Origin: Ruminiclostridium sp.
GTDB lineage: Bacteria; Bacillota; Clostridia; Oscillospirales; Ruminococcaceae
Assembly: GCA_017625405.1 (NCBI GenBank)
Contig: JAGALB010000061.1
Location: 1-61,811 of the forward strand
DNA length: 61,811 nucleotides
Direction of reading: 5' to 3'
Position numbers and translations under genes: made by a program. Under the pieces are notes generated by a model. It was not told where the DNA came from. It made no database searches and saw only the letters and a program-made list of their open reading frames with translations. Positions 25,479-33,003 of this stretch are shown here, in pieces. Numbering within the stretch: the stretch's first letter is position 1; every line of letters starts with the position of its first letter.

Positions 25479-25590
25479 CGGGGTGCGGCAGCACCGCCCC
25501 GTAGCCCCTGCGGGGCTACGGGGCATTCTGCGCCGCCTTCGGCGGCGCAGAATAAGCTTTGCCTCCGGCAAAGCGTGCTGCCGCACCCCG
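25479..25590. repeat. Perfect DNA cloverleaf between terminase and portal genes
   Basis: A 16-bp perfect outer stem (25479-25494 with 25575-25590; CGGGGTGCGGCAGCAC and its complement) encloses three perfect hairpins. Arm 1 is 25496-25524 (13 bp, TGC loop), arm 2 is 25525-25553 (13 bp, TTC loop) and arm 3 is 25556-25574 (8 bp, TCC loop). Only three bases between the stems are unpaired. A second element of the same architecture and nearly the same length lies at 45236-45348. It encodes no evident protein. Confidence 0.9.
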
Positions 25591-25639
25591 TTTCCGATCC
25601 GCAGAAACTTCCCGCCGGAAAACAAAGAAAGGAAAAGAT

Positions 25640-26893
25640 ATGTTTCAGATAAGTGAAAGTGCAAAAATAACCCCTGAGCTTGCCCTTAAATATATTGTCA
25701 AGCATAACAGGGGTACGGATGTATATGAAAGGCTGAACGATTACTACACAGGAAATCATGCTATTCTTTCCAGAGTAAAGGAAAAGGGCGCAGCCAATAA
25801 CCGACTTGTGTGCAATCATGCAAAATACATCACTGACTGCACCACAGGTTATTTTATGGGCACTCCCGTTCAGTATCTCAGCAGAAAGGATGCTGATATT
25901 ACAGCTATAAAGGATGCGCTCAGAAAGGCCGACAGTGAGACGCAGGACATTGACCTTGCACGTCTTGGCTCTGTTTACGGTACGGCTTATGAGATGCTGT
26001 ATATTTCGGGCAAAAATCCGCAGATTAAGCTTGCAAGCCTTGATCCGCGCAATGCTTTTGTGGTGTATGACGATACCGTTGAGCAGAAGCCGCTTTTCGG
26101 CGTGTATTATATGCCCGTGTATACCGAAAACGATACTCTGAAGGGATATCGCTGTTACCTCTGTGACCGTGAGTGCAATACTGAATTCCTGATTGACGCT
26201 TCTTTCGGAATGAAGGAAAAGGGAAAGCCTTATCCTCATTATTTCGGTGATGTGCCGATTATTGAGTATTATAATAACGGCGACAGGCAGGGCGATTTCC
26301 AGCAGGTTACTTCGCTCATTGATGCCTATAATGTGCTTCAGTCCGACCGCGTAAATGACAAGGAGCAGTTCGTTGATGCAATTCTCCTGATAAAAGGACA
26401 GATTCTCGGTGATACCAGCGCAGAGGAAAGCGAAACCTACAAGGCGATAAAGGAATTCGGCATTATGACAATGGATGACTGCGGTGATGCGAAATGGCTC
26501 ACACGTCAGTTTGATGAGGCTTCGGTAGATATTCTCAGAAAGGCTATCGAAAATGACATTCACAAATTCAGCGGTGTTCCCTGTATGAATGACGAAAGCT
26601 TTTCGGGAAATGCCTCAGGTGTTGCAATGCGCTACAAGCTTCTTGCATTTGAGCAGATGACCAAGATAAAGGAAAGATATTTCGCAGAGGGTCTGAGACT
26701 CCGTCTTAAAATGATGGCGAATGCGCTCAATACAATGTCGGCAGTAAAGGTTGACACGGATAATATCGAAATTCTCTTTACGCATTCATTGCCCGAAAAC
26801 GAAACAGAGCTTGCACAGACAGCTAATCTCCTTAAGGATATTGTTCCTAATGAGAGGCTGCAGAAGCTCCTGCCGTTTATTCCCTGTGAATAA
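25640..26893 (+). CDS. Phage portal protein (SPP1 gp6-like), short at the C-terminus
   Basis: The 417-residue protein matches the SPP1-type portal family, the ring through which DNA enters the capsid. Examples are HNRGTDVYERLNDYYTGNH, a membrane-like GYFMGTPVQY, DDTVEQKPLFGVYYMP and the segment SFSGNASGVAMRYKLLAFEQ. It stops at LLPFIPCE, where relatives usually continue with an acidic tail of tens of residues, so the C-terminus is probably lost. AAAGGAAAAGAT before 25640 sets the start. The gene stands directly after the cloverleaf. Confidence 0.82.
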   Translation: MFQISESAKITPELALKYIVKHNRGTDVYERLNDYYTGNHAILSRVKEKGAANNRLVCNHAKYITDCTTGYFMGTPVQYLSRKDADITAIKDALRKADSETQDIDLARLGSVYGTAYEMLYISGKNPQIKLASLDPRNAFVVYDDTVEQKPLFGVYYMPVYTENDTLKGYRCYLCDRECNTEFLIDASFGMKEKGKPYPHYFGDVPIIEYYNNGDRQGDFQQVTSLIDAYNVLQSDRVNDKEQFVDAILLIKGQILGDTSAEESETYKAIKEFGIMTMDDCGDAKWLTRQFDEASVDILRKAIENDIHKFSGVPCMNDESFSGNASGVAMRYKLLAFEQMTKIKERYFAEGLRLRLKMMANALNTMSAVKVDTDNIEILFTHSLPENETELAQTANLLKDIVPNERLQKLLPFIPCE

Positions 26894-27008
26894 AAACAGC
26901 ATCTGTAACTGTGTCGATATGAATAGTAATACACACTGAAAATTGTGCAACATATACAAAAGACGGTTGCTGTTATATGTAAAATATATTTTATTTTTCA
27001 AAAAGCCC

Positions 27009-27037
27009 TTGAAATGAACCGTAATATATGATATAAT
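27009..27037 (+). promoter_or_regulatory. Promoter of the GSF-repeat operon
   Basis: TTGAAA (27009-27014), a 17-base spacer and TATAAT (27032-27037) lie 45 bases before the start at 27083, so the operon does not depend on the phage remnant for expression. Confidence 0.75.
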
Positions 27038-27082
27038 TACAATACCATGTGAAAATGACCCTCGAAGGAGTGAGAAGCGTAT

Positions 27083-27805
27083 ATGAGAAACTGCAGCTGG
27101 TGCTTATGGCTGGAAAACGAAAAGATATTCAATATAAGACAGCTGCGTGAACACTTTGACACTCCTGTGCTTGTGGGTTATTATCTTGGCGGCGGTCTTG
27201 AACGCTGGCTTTCCGATGCCGGTGAAAATGCGGTTCTCGCACGTGTACGTGAAATTGACCGCAGCGGCGATATCGGCGGACAGCTTAAATGGGCTTTCGG
27301 TGTAAATCCAAAAGAAAAGGAAAATGCCCCGAAGGTCATTCTTCCCGACTATCCGAGAGCAGTGCGTCTTGCAGTTACCGCAAACAAAACAGGTGTCTGG
27401 TCAGGCAGCAGCTTTAACGGCAGCTCTTTTACAAGCTCATTTGTTGCAGGCGGCTCTTTTACAAGCTCATTTACAGCAGGCGGGTCATTCAGAAGCTCCT
27501 TTTCGGCAGGCTCAATGACAGCAGGCTCTTTTAACATCGGTTCATTCAAGGGCTATTCTTTTTCAGGCAGTTCGTTTACAACCGGTTCTTTCAGAACAGG
27601 CTCTTTTTCGGGCAGCTCTTTCAGACTGGTGAAAACTTCATTTTCAGGCAGCTTTTCAGGCTCCTTCAGACAGGGCGGCTCAGGCGGCAGCTTCCGCTTT
27701 TATTTCGGCGAAACCGAGCTTACAAAGGAAGAGTACAAGCGTACAAAAATCAATCTTTCTTCCTGTCCTCTCAATGCCTACGGCTACGGAATACACCGCA
27801 TTTAA
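27083..27805 (+). CDS. Ser/Gly/Phe pentapeptide-repeat protein
   Basis: The 240-residue protein has an N-terminal helical domain (about 1-100) with INIRQLREHFDTP-like and GGGLERWLSDAGENAVLARV segments. A repeat region (about 109-210) follows in which Phe recurs every five residues in the frame xGSFx, with eight consecutive exact five-residue steps. A short C-terminal tail ends it (FYFGETELTKEEYK). The five-residue period suggests a right-handed beta-helix like pentapeptide-repeat proteins, but Ser/Gly replace the usual Ala-Asp/Asn. There is no signal peptide. It forms a two-gene unit with the next gene. Function is unknown; the Ser-rich faces could be modified by the neighbour. Confidence 0.75.
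   Translation: MRNCSWCLWLENEKIFNIRQLREHFDTPVLVGYYLGGGLERWLSDAGENAVLARVREIDRSGDIGGQLKWAFGVNPKEKENAPKVILPDYPRAVRLAVTANKTGVWSGSSFNGSSFTSSFVAGGSFTSSFTAGGSFRSSFSAGSMTAGSFNIGSFKGYSFSGSSFTTGSFRTGSFSGSSFRLVKTSFSGSFSGSFRQGGSGGSFRFYFGETELTKEEYKRTKINLSSCPLNAYGYGIHRI
27421..27510 (+). repeat. Three 30-bp tandem repeats inside the GSF-repeat gene
   Basis: Units 27421-27450, 27451-27480 and 27481-27510 share CGGCTCTTTTACAAGCTCAT-like sequence; the first two are almost identical and the third has diverged. Each unit encodes two pentapeptides, so copy-number change would keep frame and helical register. Confidence 0.8.
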
Positions 27806-27814
27806 GGAGCATTT

Positions 27815-28642
27815 ATGAATGCAATTCATGTAAATTCAACAAAGCCGTTCTTTGTAAAACACAAGAACGGCGATTATTTTATAGAAGACTTTACTCTGTA
27901 CAACACTGTGATTTCCGCTTTGCAATGGCGGAAACTCAACGGCGATATTTTTATGTGCACCGACAGCATCGGCGCGGCATATTATAAGCGGCTGGGACTT
28001 GAAAAGGTGTGGAACGGGGTTCTTGAAATAATCCCCGATGATATGGAGGGAATAAATCCCGAAATGTTCTGGGCTGCAGGCAAGCTCATTGCCCTGCGTG
28101 ACTGCGGAATGGACTGTGCCCTTGTGGATGAGGATTTTATCGTCTGGAAAAAGCTTGCTCTTTCGAAGACGGCCGTTACCTGCGCCCACAGGGAGGATCT
28201 TATGCCCGATGTATACCCCGACCCGTACTGTTTCGGCGCTGATTTTCCGCTGCTTGACAGGCTTGACAAGACGGCTCTGCCCTGTAATACCGCTTTTCTG
28301 TATATCCCCGACAAATCGCTGCGTGAATTGTATGTAAATCAGTCCATAGCATTCATGAAATCCTCGCAGGACTGTTCCGATTATCTTTGTCATATGGTTT
28401 TTGCGGAGCAAAGACTGCTTGCGATGCTGTGCGGACTTACAAGAACGCCCATAGAAGCTCTCCTTGACAAGGACAGGCTTTTTGTGGCGCAGGACGATTA
28501 CACTCATTTATGGGGGGCAAAGCAGGCTCTGCGTGACAACCCCGATTATCGTTCCGAGTTTCTCGGAAAGTGCCGCAACCGCATAAGAACGGATTTCCCC
28601 GAATATGAATATGTAATTGAAGCAATAGAAAAAAACGGCTGA
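27815..28642 (+). CDS. Glycosyltransferase-like protein (DUF6734-like)
   Basis: The 275-residue protein has no membrane segment. Its first half resembles the DUF6734 glycosyltransferase-like pattern as I remember it: an early FMCTDSIGAAYYKRLGLE segment, then FWAAGKLIALRDCG and DCALVDEDFIVWKKL, in which DED could serve as a DxD metal site. The second half holds PCNTAFLYIPD and FAEQRLLAMLCG. AAGGAG lies 8 bases before the ATG and only 9 bases separate it from the GSF-repeat gene. Modification of that Ser-rich protein is a reasonable but untested guess. Confidence 0.55.
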   Translation: MNAIHVNSTKPFFVKHKNGDYFIEDFTLYNTVISALQWRKLNGDIFMCTDSIGAAYYKRLGLEKVWNGVLEIIPDDMEGINPEMFWAAGKLIALRDCGMDCALVDEDFIVWKKLALSKTAVTCAHREDLMPDVYPDPYCFGADFPLLDRLDKTALPCNTAFLYIPDKSLRELYVNQSIAFMKSSQDCSDYLCHMVFAEQRLLAMLCGLTRTPIEALLDKDRLFVAQDDYTHLWGAKQALRDNPDYRSEFLGKCRNRIRTDFPEYEYVIEAIEKNG

Positions 28643-28666
28643 AAGCATAGCTTTCAGCCGTTTTGT
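28634..28666. terminator. Terminator of the GSF operon
   Basis: A 13-bp stem with an ATA loop (AACGGCTGAAAGC/GCTTTCAGCCGTT) is followed by TTGTTTTTT. The stop codon of the upstream gene (28640-28642) lies inside the stem. Confidence 0.88.
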
Positions 28667-28669
28667 TTT

Positions 28670-28918
28670 TTATTCAGTTCCGAGATAGTTTCTCACAAGT
28701 GCCTGAAGCAGCTCATCACGGTCAATACGGCGGATAAGGCTTCTTGCGTTATTATATGTTGTTATGTAGGTAGGGTCTTCGGAAAGGATATATCCTACAA
28801 GCTGGTTGATAGGATTATAGCCCTTTTCGCTGAGCGCCTGATATACAGTGGAAAGAATTTCCTTCATTTCATTGTCACGTTCGTCCTTAACGGAGAAGGT
28901 CATAGTCTTGTCATGCAT
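28670..28918 (-). CDS. ireB: IreB family regulatory phosphoprotein
   Basis: The 82-residue protein matches IreB (UPF0297/DUF965), with [40 protein letters not shown] and [16 protein letters not shown]. In Enterococcus IreB is a substrate of the PASTA kinase IreK and restrains intrinsic cephalosporin resistance. The start at 28918 is preferred over TTG at 28927 because AAGGAG ends 9 bases before it. It is monocistronic. The interrupted PASTA kinase in this window is its natural partner. Confidence 0.93.
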   Translation of the reverse strand: MHDKTMTFSVKDERDNEMKEILSTVYQALSEKGYNPINQLVGYILSEDPTYITTYNNARSLIRRIDRDELLQALVRNYLGTE

Positions 28919-28956
28919 ATAATTCAACTCCTTCTATAAAATACATATTACTATTA

Positions 28957-28984
28957 ATTATACACATTTTTAAAAAAATTACAA
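28957..28984 (-). promoter_or_regulatory. ireB promoter
   Basis: On the minus strand TTGTAA (28979-28984), a 16-base spacer and TATAAT (28957-28962) stand about 40 bases before the start. Confidence 0.7.
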
Positions 28985-29067
28985 GTCCTTTTATCAGTTT
29001 TTTTGTCGGATACCCGATTTCTTTCAATATATCAAAAATGATTGTGCAAATTTATCAATTTTAACTA

Positions 29068-29096
29068 TTGAAATTGTATATAAATTTTGTTATAAT
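29068..29096 (+). promoter_or_regulatory. Promoter of the DivIVA-like gene
   Basis: TTGAAA (29068-29073), a 17-base spacer and TATAAT (29091-29096) precede the start at 29133 and GGAGG at 29117-29121. Confidence 0.8.
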
Positions 29097-29132
29097 ATTT
29101 ACATCTGAATTACGATGGAGGTAAAATGCGTT

Positions 29133-31256
29133 ATGGCAGATGCAAAAAAAGATAAGCAGCAGGAAAAAAATAATCCTTCAAGCGAAGGTTTCGGCTTTAA
29201 GCAGGCTGCACTCGGATTTGATAAAAATGAAGTAAATCTCTACATAAACAAGCTCAAGAAGCAGATGAAAGAGCAGGAGCAGGAATACGAGAACCGCATC
29301 AAGAATATGCGCAAGAATCTTGAAGACGCTCATGACGAGAACAATGCGGCAAAGGCTGCAGCACCTCAGGTAGCTCCCACAATCATCGGCAATACCGACG
29401 CTGATGTAAAGAAGGCTGTTGACGAAGCAGTCAAGGAAGCAAATGCGAAGATCATGGAGCTTCGTAAGCAGATTCTCGACGCAAGAAGAAGCGAAGCAAA
29501 GTTCGATAAGGACTGTGCAATGGCACAGATGTCTGAAAAGAAGGTTCGTGAAGAATACGCAAAGCTCAAGGAAAAGTACAACAATGTGAAGAAGTCCGCT
29601 GGCGGCGGAAAGGCTGTTGTTACTTCCAATGCAGATGAAGTTCTTGCAGAAGCATGCAAGATGGCGGAAGAGGTTATGGAATCCGCAAATGCATACGCAA
29701 AGGCTTCCGTTGAGAGCGTAAACGCATATAAGGCTAAGGTTGAGGCTGAGCTCAAGGCACGCAGCGAAAAGCTCGAAGCTGCAAAGAAGCAGCTTGATGA
29801 GCAGGCAGCAAAGGCAGCCGCTGAAAATGATACAGCCAAGAATGCAATGAAGGAAATTGCTGAAAAGATTGCTGCTGTTACAGGACAGCTGGGTACTTTT
29901 GCAGCAAGCTTCGATGCTGTAAACACACAGATTACCGCAGTTACAGGTCAGATTGACGCAGTTACAGGTCAGTTCGGTGCCGTTACACAGCAGATCAATG
30001 ACGCTACCGCAGCAATTGACGGTGTTTCAAAGCAGTTTGACGATGTTTCAAAGCAGATGAACACTGCCGTTGAATCCATCGGCGGTATAACACAGACAAT
30101 GACAACAGCAGCCCAGTCTATCAGCGGTGTTACACAGCAGTTTGCTGATGTATCAGGCAAGCTTACAGGCGCAAAGGACGCATTCGGCTCTGTTACAGAA
30201 ACTCTTGACAAGGCAAAGACCTCCTTTGCTGATGTTACAAAGACTGTTGCTGATACAAAGACAGGTATTGACGGCATCAAGGCAAGTGCAGGCGAAGCTG
30301 AAAAGCTTACAGCAGGCACAGCTTCCGCAGGCGGTGCTGACGCAGCTGCTCTTACTTCTGTCGGTGAAGCTATCACAGCGGCAACAGGTGCAATTACTGC
30401 AGAACTTGCTCTTCCCGAATTCAAGGCTTCCTTCGACAAGGCAAAGCTTGAAGAACTCAAGAAGAAGCTCAAGATTGAAACTACATACGAAGGCGGCGAA
30501 ACCTTTGACGATGACGACGATGATGATGATCTCATTCTTTCGTCCGTTGAGGTTGAAGAAATCCCCGCAGCCCCCGTTCCCACTGATGACGAGCTTATGG
30601 CTGATATTCCTGAATTCGAGCCTATCACTGCTCCCGAAACAAAGCCCGAACCCGTTCGGGAAGCTCCCAAGGCGGAAAAGAAGCCTGCAAAGCAGATTGA
30701 TGATGATCTCAGCGACTTCATGATTACTCCCACAACCGATGATGACGATATGTCTTCCGGTATGCCTCTTATCAACACCAAGGGTGTAGGTGCAATTGAC
30801 GACTTTACTCTTGATGCATCTCCCGAAGATTTCGGACCTGACTTCGACCTTGCTCCCAACGATCTTACAGCAAAGCCTGACAAGGGTTCTGACCTGGGTG
30901 AGGATATCTTTGACATGGCAATCAACCCTGTTGATGCAAATGACGATACTCTCGGCAAGATGATGGCTGAAAAGAAGGCTGCTGACGAATTAGGCGATTT
31001 CGAACTCAAACCTGCTGAAATCAAGGATGAATATAAACCCAGCTCACCTGCATACGGTGCAAATGATGACTTCGGCGAATTTGCAGATCTCTTTGCTGCC
31101 GGCTCTGCTGAAACATCAGCACCCGTGGAAAAGAAAAAGCCTGCTGCATTCAGACAGCCGGGTCAGAGCGATGATCCCTTCAATTTCGGCATGGATGGCG
31201 GTATGGATGATACAGATATGTCTGCTGACTCCGACCTTTCGGATTTACTCTTATGA
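29133..31256 (+). CDS. DivIVA-like coiled-coil protein with acidic C-terminal region
   Basis: The 707-residue protein begins with a segment resembling the DivIVA N-terminus (FKQAALGFDKNEVNLYINKL, about residues 20-40) and a long charged coiled coil to about residue 245. A striking 11-residue-like periodic region (about 245-385: AVTGQ, DAVTGQFGAV, DDVSKQM, TVADTK) follows, similar to phasin or methyl-accepting stalks. The C-terminal third is acidic and Pro-rich with DDDDDDDL and repeated DDF/DLS motifs, ending SDLSDLLL. There is no signal peptide. It may organise at cell poles or division sites, by inference. The stop overlaps the next start by ATGA. Confidence 0.65.
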   Translation: MADAKKDKQQEKNNPSSEGFGFKQAALGFDKNEVNLYINKLKKQMKEQEQEYENRIKNMRKNLEDAHDENNAAKAAAPQVAPTIIGNTDADVKKAVDEAVKEANAKIMELRKQILDARRSEAKFDKDCAMAQMSEKKVREEYAKLKEKYNNVKKSAGGGKAVVTSNADEVLAEACKMAEEVMESANAYAKASVESVNAYKAKVEAELKARSEKLEAAKKQLDEQAAKAAAENDTAKNAMKEIAEKIAAVTGQLGTFAASFDAVNTQITAVTGQIDAVTGQFGAVTQQINDATAAIDGVSKQFDDVSKQMNTAVESIGGITQTMTTAAQSISGVTQQFADVSGKLTGAKDAFGSVTETLDKAKTSFADVTKTVADTKTGIDGIKASAGEAEKLTAGTASAGGADAAALTSVGEAITAATGAITAELALPEFKASFDKAKLEELKKKLKIETTYEGGETFDDDDDDDDLILSSVEVEEIPAAPVPTDDELMADIPEFEPITAPETKPEPVREAPKAEKKPAKQIDDDLSDFMITPTTDDDDMSSGMPLINTKGVGAIDDFTLDASPEDFGPDFDLAPNDLTAKPDKGSDLGEDIFDMAINPVDANDDTLGKMMAEKKAADELGDFELKPAEIKDEYKPSSPAYGANDDFGEFADLFAAGSAETSAPVEKKKPAAFRQPGQSDDPFNFGMDGGMDDTDMSADSDLSDLLL

Positions 31257-31801
31257 TAAAACTTAAAACAACTGAACTCAAGGCTATGTCCCCTGCGCTC
31301 AAAGCAGGGGACAAAGTCAGCCTGACGGGTTATATCTACACTTCCCGTGATGCAGCACACAAGCGTATCACCGAACTTATGGAAGCAGGCGAAGCAATAC
31401 CCTATGATCTTGACGGTGCCGTTATTTATTATGCAGGCCCCACAGGAACAAAGGAAGGTATGGCAATAGGCTCATGCGGACCGACTACTTCCAGCAGAAT
31501 GGATAAGTTTGCTCCTGATTTTCTCGATAAGGGACTTGCCGCAATGATCGGCAAGGGCGAAAGAAACCAGGCGGTAATTGATGCGATAATACGCAATAAG
31601 GCTGTTTATTTCTGTGCTATCGGCGGTGCCGGAGCACTTGCCTGCAAGTGCATCAAAAGCTGTGAGGTCATAGCTTTTGAAGATCTGGGCTGTGAAAGCG
31701 TGAAGAAACTTTATGTGGAGGATTTTCCTCTGACAGTTGCAATTGATTGTAACGGCGGCAATATTTTTGATGAAGGCAGAAAAAAATATTGTCGAATATG
31801 A
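31253..31801 (+). CDS. Fe-S hydro-lyase beta subunit (fumarate/tartrate dehydratase type)
   Basis: The 182-residue protein matches the C-terminal (beta) subunit of class I fumarases: LTGYIYTSRDAAHKRI, YYAGPTGTKEGMAIGSCGPT, TTSSRMDKFAPDFLD, IGKGERN and IGGAGALACKCI. The partner alpha subunit, which holds the iron-sulfur ligands and is normally just upstream, is not in the window. The gene instead overlaps the DivIVA-like gene by four bases (ATGA). Alpha may be elsewhere, or this subunit may have another partner. Confidence 0.88.
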   Translation: MIKLKTTELKAMSPALKAGDKVSLTGYIYTSRDAAHKRITELMEAGEAIPYDLDGAVIYYAGPTGTKEGMAIGSCGPTTSSRMDKFAPDFLDKGLAAMIGKGERNQAVIDAIIRNKAVYFCAIGGAGALACKCIKSCEVIAFEDLGCESVKKLYVEDFPLTVAIDCNGGNIFDEGRKKYCRI

Positions 31802-31811
31802 ATAATTTTTG

Positions 31812-31840
31812 TTGACAATGTGAAAATTTAATGATATAAT
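31812..31840 (+). promoter_or_regulatory. Consensus promoter of the sigma-factor gene
   Basis: TTGACA (31812-31817), a 17-base spacer and TATAAT (31835-31840) are a perfect sigma-A match 35 bases before the start. Confidence 0.92.
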
Positions 31841-31875
31841 TTAGGCAAGGCCTCATGAAAAAGGGGTGATTTCTC

Positions 31876-32427
31876 ATGGCACTTACTGATGAAGAACTGG
31901 TTCTGGCGTTTCAGAGCTGTTCATCACCCATGGAAAGCGATGAGATTTCATCATTGATTTACCGTTATTCAAGGATAATCAGACTGAAGGCCTCAAAGCT
32001 TAAAAAGAATGCCGATGTGGACAGTGACGATCTTTTTCAGGAGGGCGTCCTGGGACTTCTGGAGGCTGCAAGGAGATATGAAAGCAGCAAGGGCAGATTC
32101 CAGCCTTTTGCCGAAGTATGTATCCTCAACCGTATGAAGAATGCAGTCAGCAAATCTGCAGGCGGCCTTATGGTTGCCGAGGATTATGACTTTGAGCAGA
32201 TAAGGGACGACGGTGCGGCGACAGAGGAAAACCTGATTCTCAAAGAACAGGGTGCCGAGCTTTCGGCAAGACTTTCAAAGCTGCTTTCAAAGCGTGAGCT
32301 GAGCGTTCTCAATCTGTATCTGGAGGGCTTTTCCTACAAGCAGATTGCGGCAAGGCTTGATGTTCCCATGAAATCGGTTGACAATTCACTGGCACGTGCC
32401 AAACAGAAATTGAAAAAATGGCTGTAA
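31876..32427 (+). CDS. Sigma-70 family RNA polymerase factor, SigH-like
   Basis: The 183-residue factor has region 2 (RYSRIIRLKASKLKKNADVDSDDLFQEGVLGLLEAA, core DLFQEG) and region 4 with a HTH (GFSYKQIAARLDVPMKSVDNSLARAKQKL). The size and motifs are closest to the SigH branch that starts sporulation in Bacillus, though a housekeeping ECF-like role is possible. GGGGTGAT precedes the start. It has a perfect vegetative promoter of its own. Confidence 0.8.
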   Translation: MALTDEELVLAFQSCSSPMESDEISSLIYRYSRIIRLKASKLKKNADVDSDDLFQEGVLGLLEAARRYESSKGRFQPFAEVCILNRMKNAVSKSAGGLMVAEDYDFEQIRDDGAATEENLILKEQGAELSARLSKLLSKRELSVLNLYLEGFSYKQIAARLDVPMKSVDNSLARAKQKLKKWL

Positions 32428-32509
32428 AACAGCCTTATGACCGCAGCAGTAACGGCGGTGCAACTCCGTCAGCGGCCGAAATATTATTTTAATTGGCGAG
32501 GTATATCGT

Positions 32510-32782
32510 ATGTACACAGACAAGACACTTGTATGCAAGGACTGCGGAAACGAATTCGTTTTTACAGCAGGAGAGCAGGAATTCTACGCAGAAAAGGGCT
32601 TCACAAACGAACCCCAGCGCTGCAAGAGCTGCCGTGACGCAAAGAAGAATGCAACAAGAAACAGAGAAATGTTCACTGCTACTTGTGCAGAATGCGGACA
32701 GGAAGCAAGAGTGCCTTTCAAGCCCCGTGAAGACAGACCTGTATTATGCAGTGAATGCTTTGCAAAGCAGAAGGGTGAATAA
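32510..32782 (+). CDS. Zinc-ribbon protein
   Basis: The 90-residue protein carries two paired Cys motifs, CKDC...CKSC (about residues 9-43) and CAEC...CSEC (about 59-84), separated by a basic linker. It belongs to the small zinc-binding proteins common in Clostridia (FTAGEQEFYAEKGFTNEPQR is typical of the probable zinc-ribbon zf-trcl family). It likely folds as two zinc ribbons; role unknown. GAGGT stands 9 bases before the start. It follows the sigma-factor gene by 82 bases without a clear terminator, so co-transcription is possible. Confidence 0.78.
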   Translation: MYTDKTLVCKDCGNEFVFTAGEQEFYAEKGFTNEPQRCKSCRDAKKNATRNREMFTATCAECGQEARVPFKPREDRPVLCSECFAKQKGE

Positions 32783-32869
32783 TTGTCGCAAATCATTGGT
32801 TTAGGGGGATATATTTTCGCTGATTTGTATTGACGATACTATTTCATTAGAACAATGACAAGCACAACG

Positions 32870-32900
32870 CCGCCGTGCAGTTTACTGCACGGCGGTTTTC
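32870..32900 (+). terminator. Terminator after zinc-ribbon gene
   Basis: An 11-bp stem CCGCCGTGCAG/CTGCACGGCGG with a TTTA loop is followed by TTTTC. Confidence 0.85.
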
Positions 32901-32928
32901 TTTTTTTGTAGAAAATATAAAAAATCTA

Positions 32929-32957
32929 TTGTATTTACAAAAGAAATGTGATATAAT
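32929..32957 (+). promoter_or_regulatory. Promoter of the diguanylate cyclase gene
   Basis: TTGTAT (32929-32934), a 17-base spacer and TATAAT (32952-32957) lie 46 bases before the GTG start. Confidence 0.75.
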
Positions 32958-33003
32958 CAACATGTATATATTTATAATAGAAATATTTGAGAGAGGTGAT
33001 AAG

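Noticed and set aside
25274-26563. Long minus-strand open frame of about 429 codons across terminase end, cloverleaf and portal
   Set aside because: It lacks a ribosome binding site and promoter, and its product is low in recognisable motifs and Cys/Arg-rich. It mirrors the codon pattern of the plus-strand phage genes.
27421-27610. Repeated DNA in the GSF gene as a CRISPR array
   Set aside because: The repeats are contiguous coding units of 30 and 15 bp with no spacers, and no cas genes are present.
29969-31024. Minus-strand open frame of about 351 codons opposite the DivIVA-like gene
   Set aside because: The product is almost only Ser/Ala/Val, as expected from the complement of Ala/Asp/Lys-rich coding DNA, and there is no start signal.
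32428-32509. Leader before the zinc-ribbon gene as a riboswitch
   Set aside because: Small inverted repeats exist (ACGG/CCGT) but no known aptamer core was recognised and the stretch is only 82 bases.
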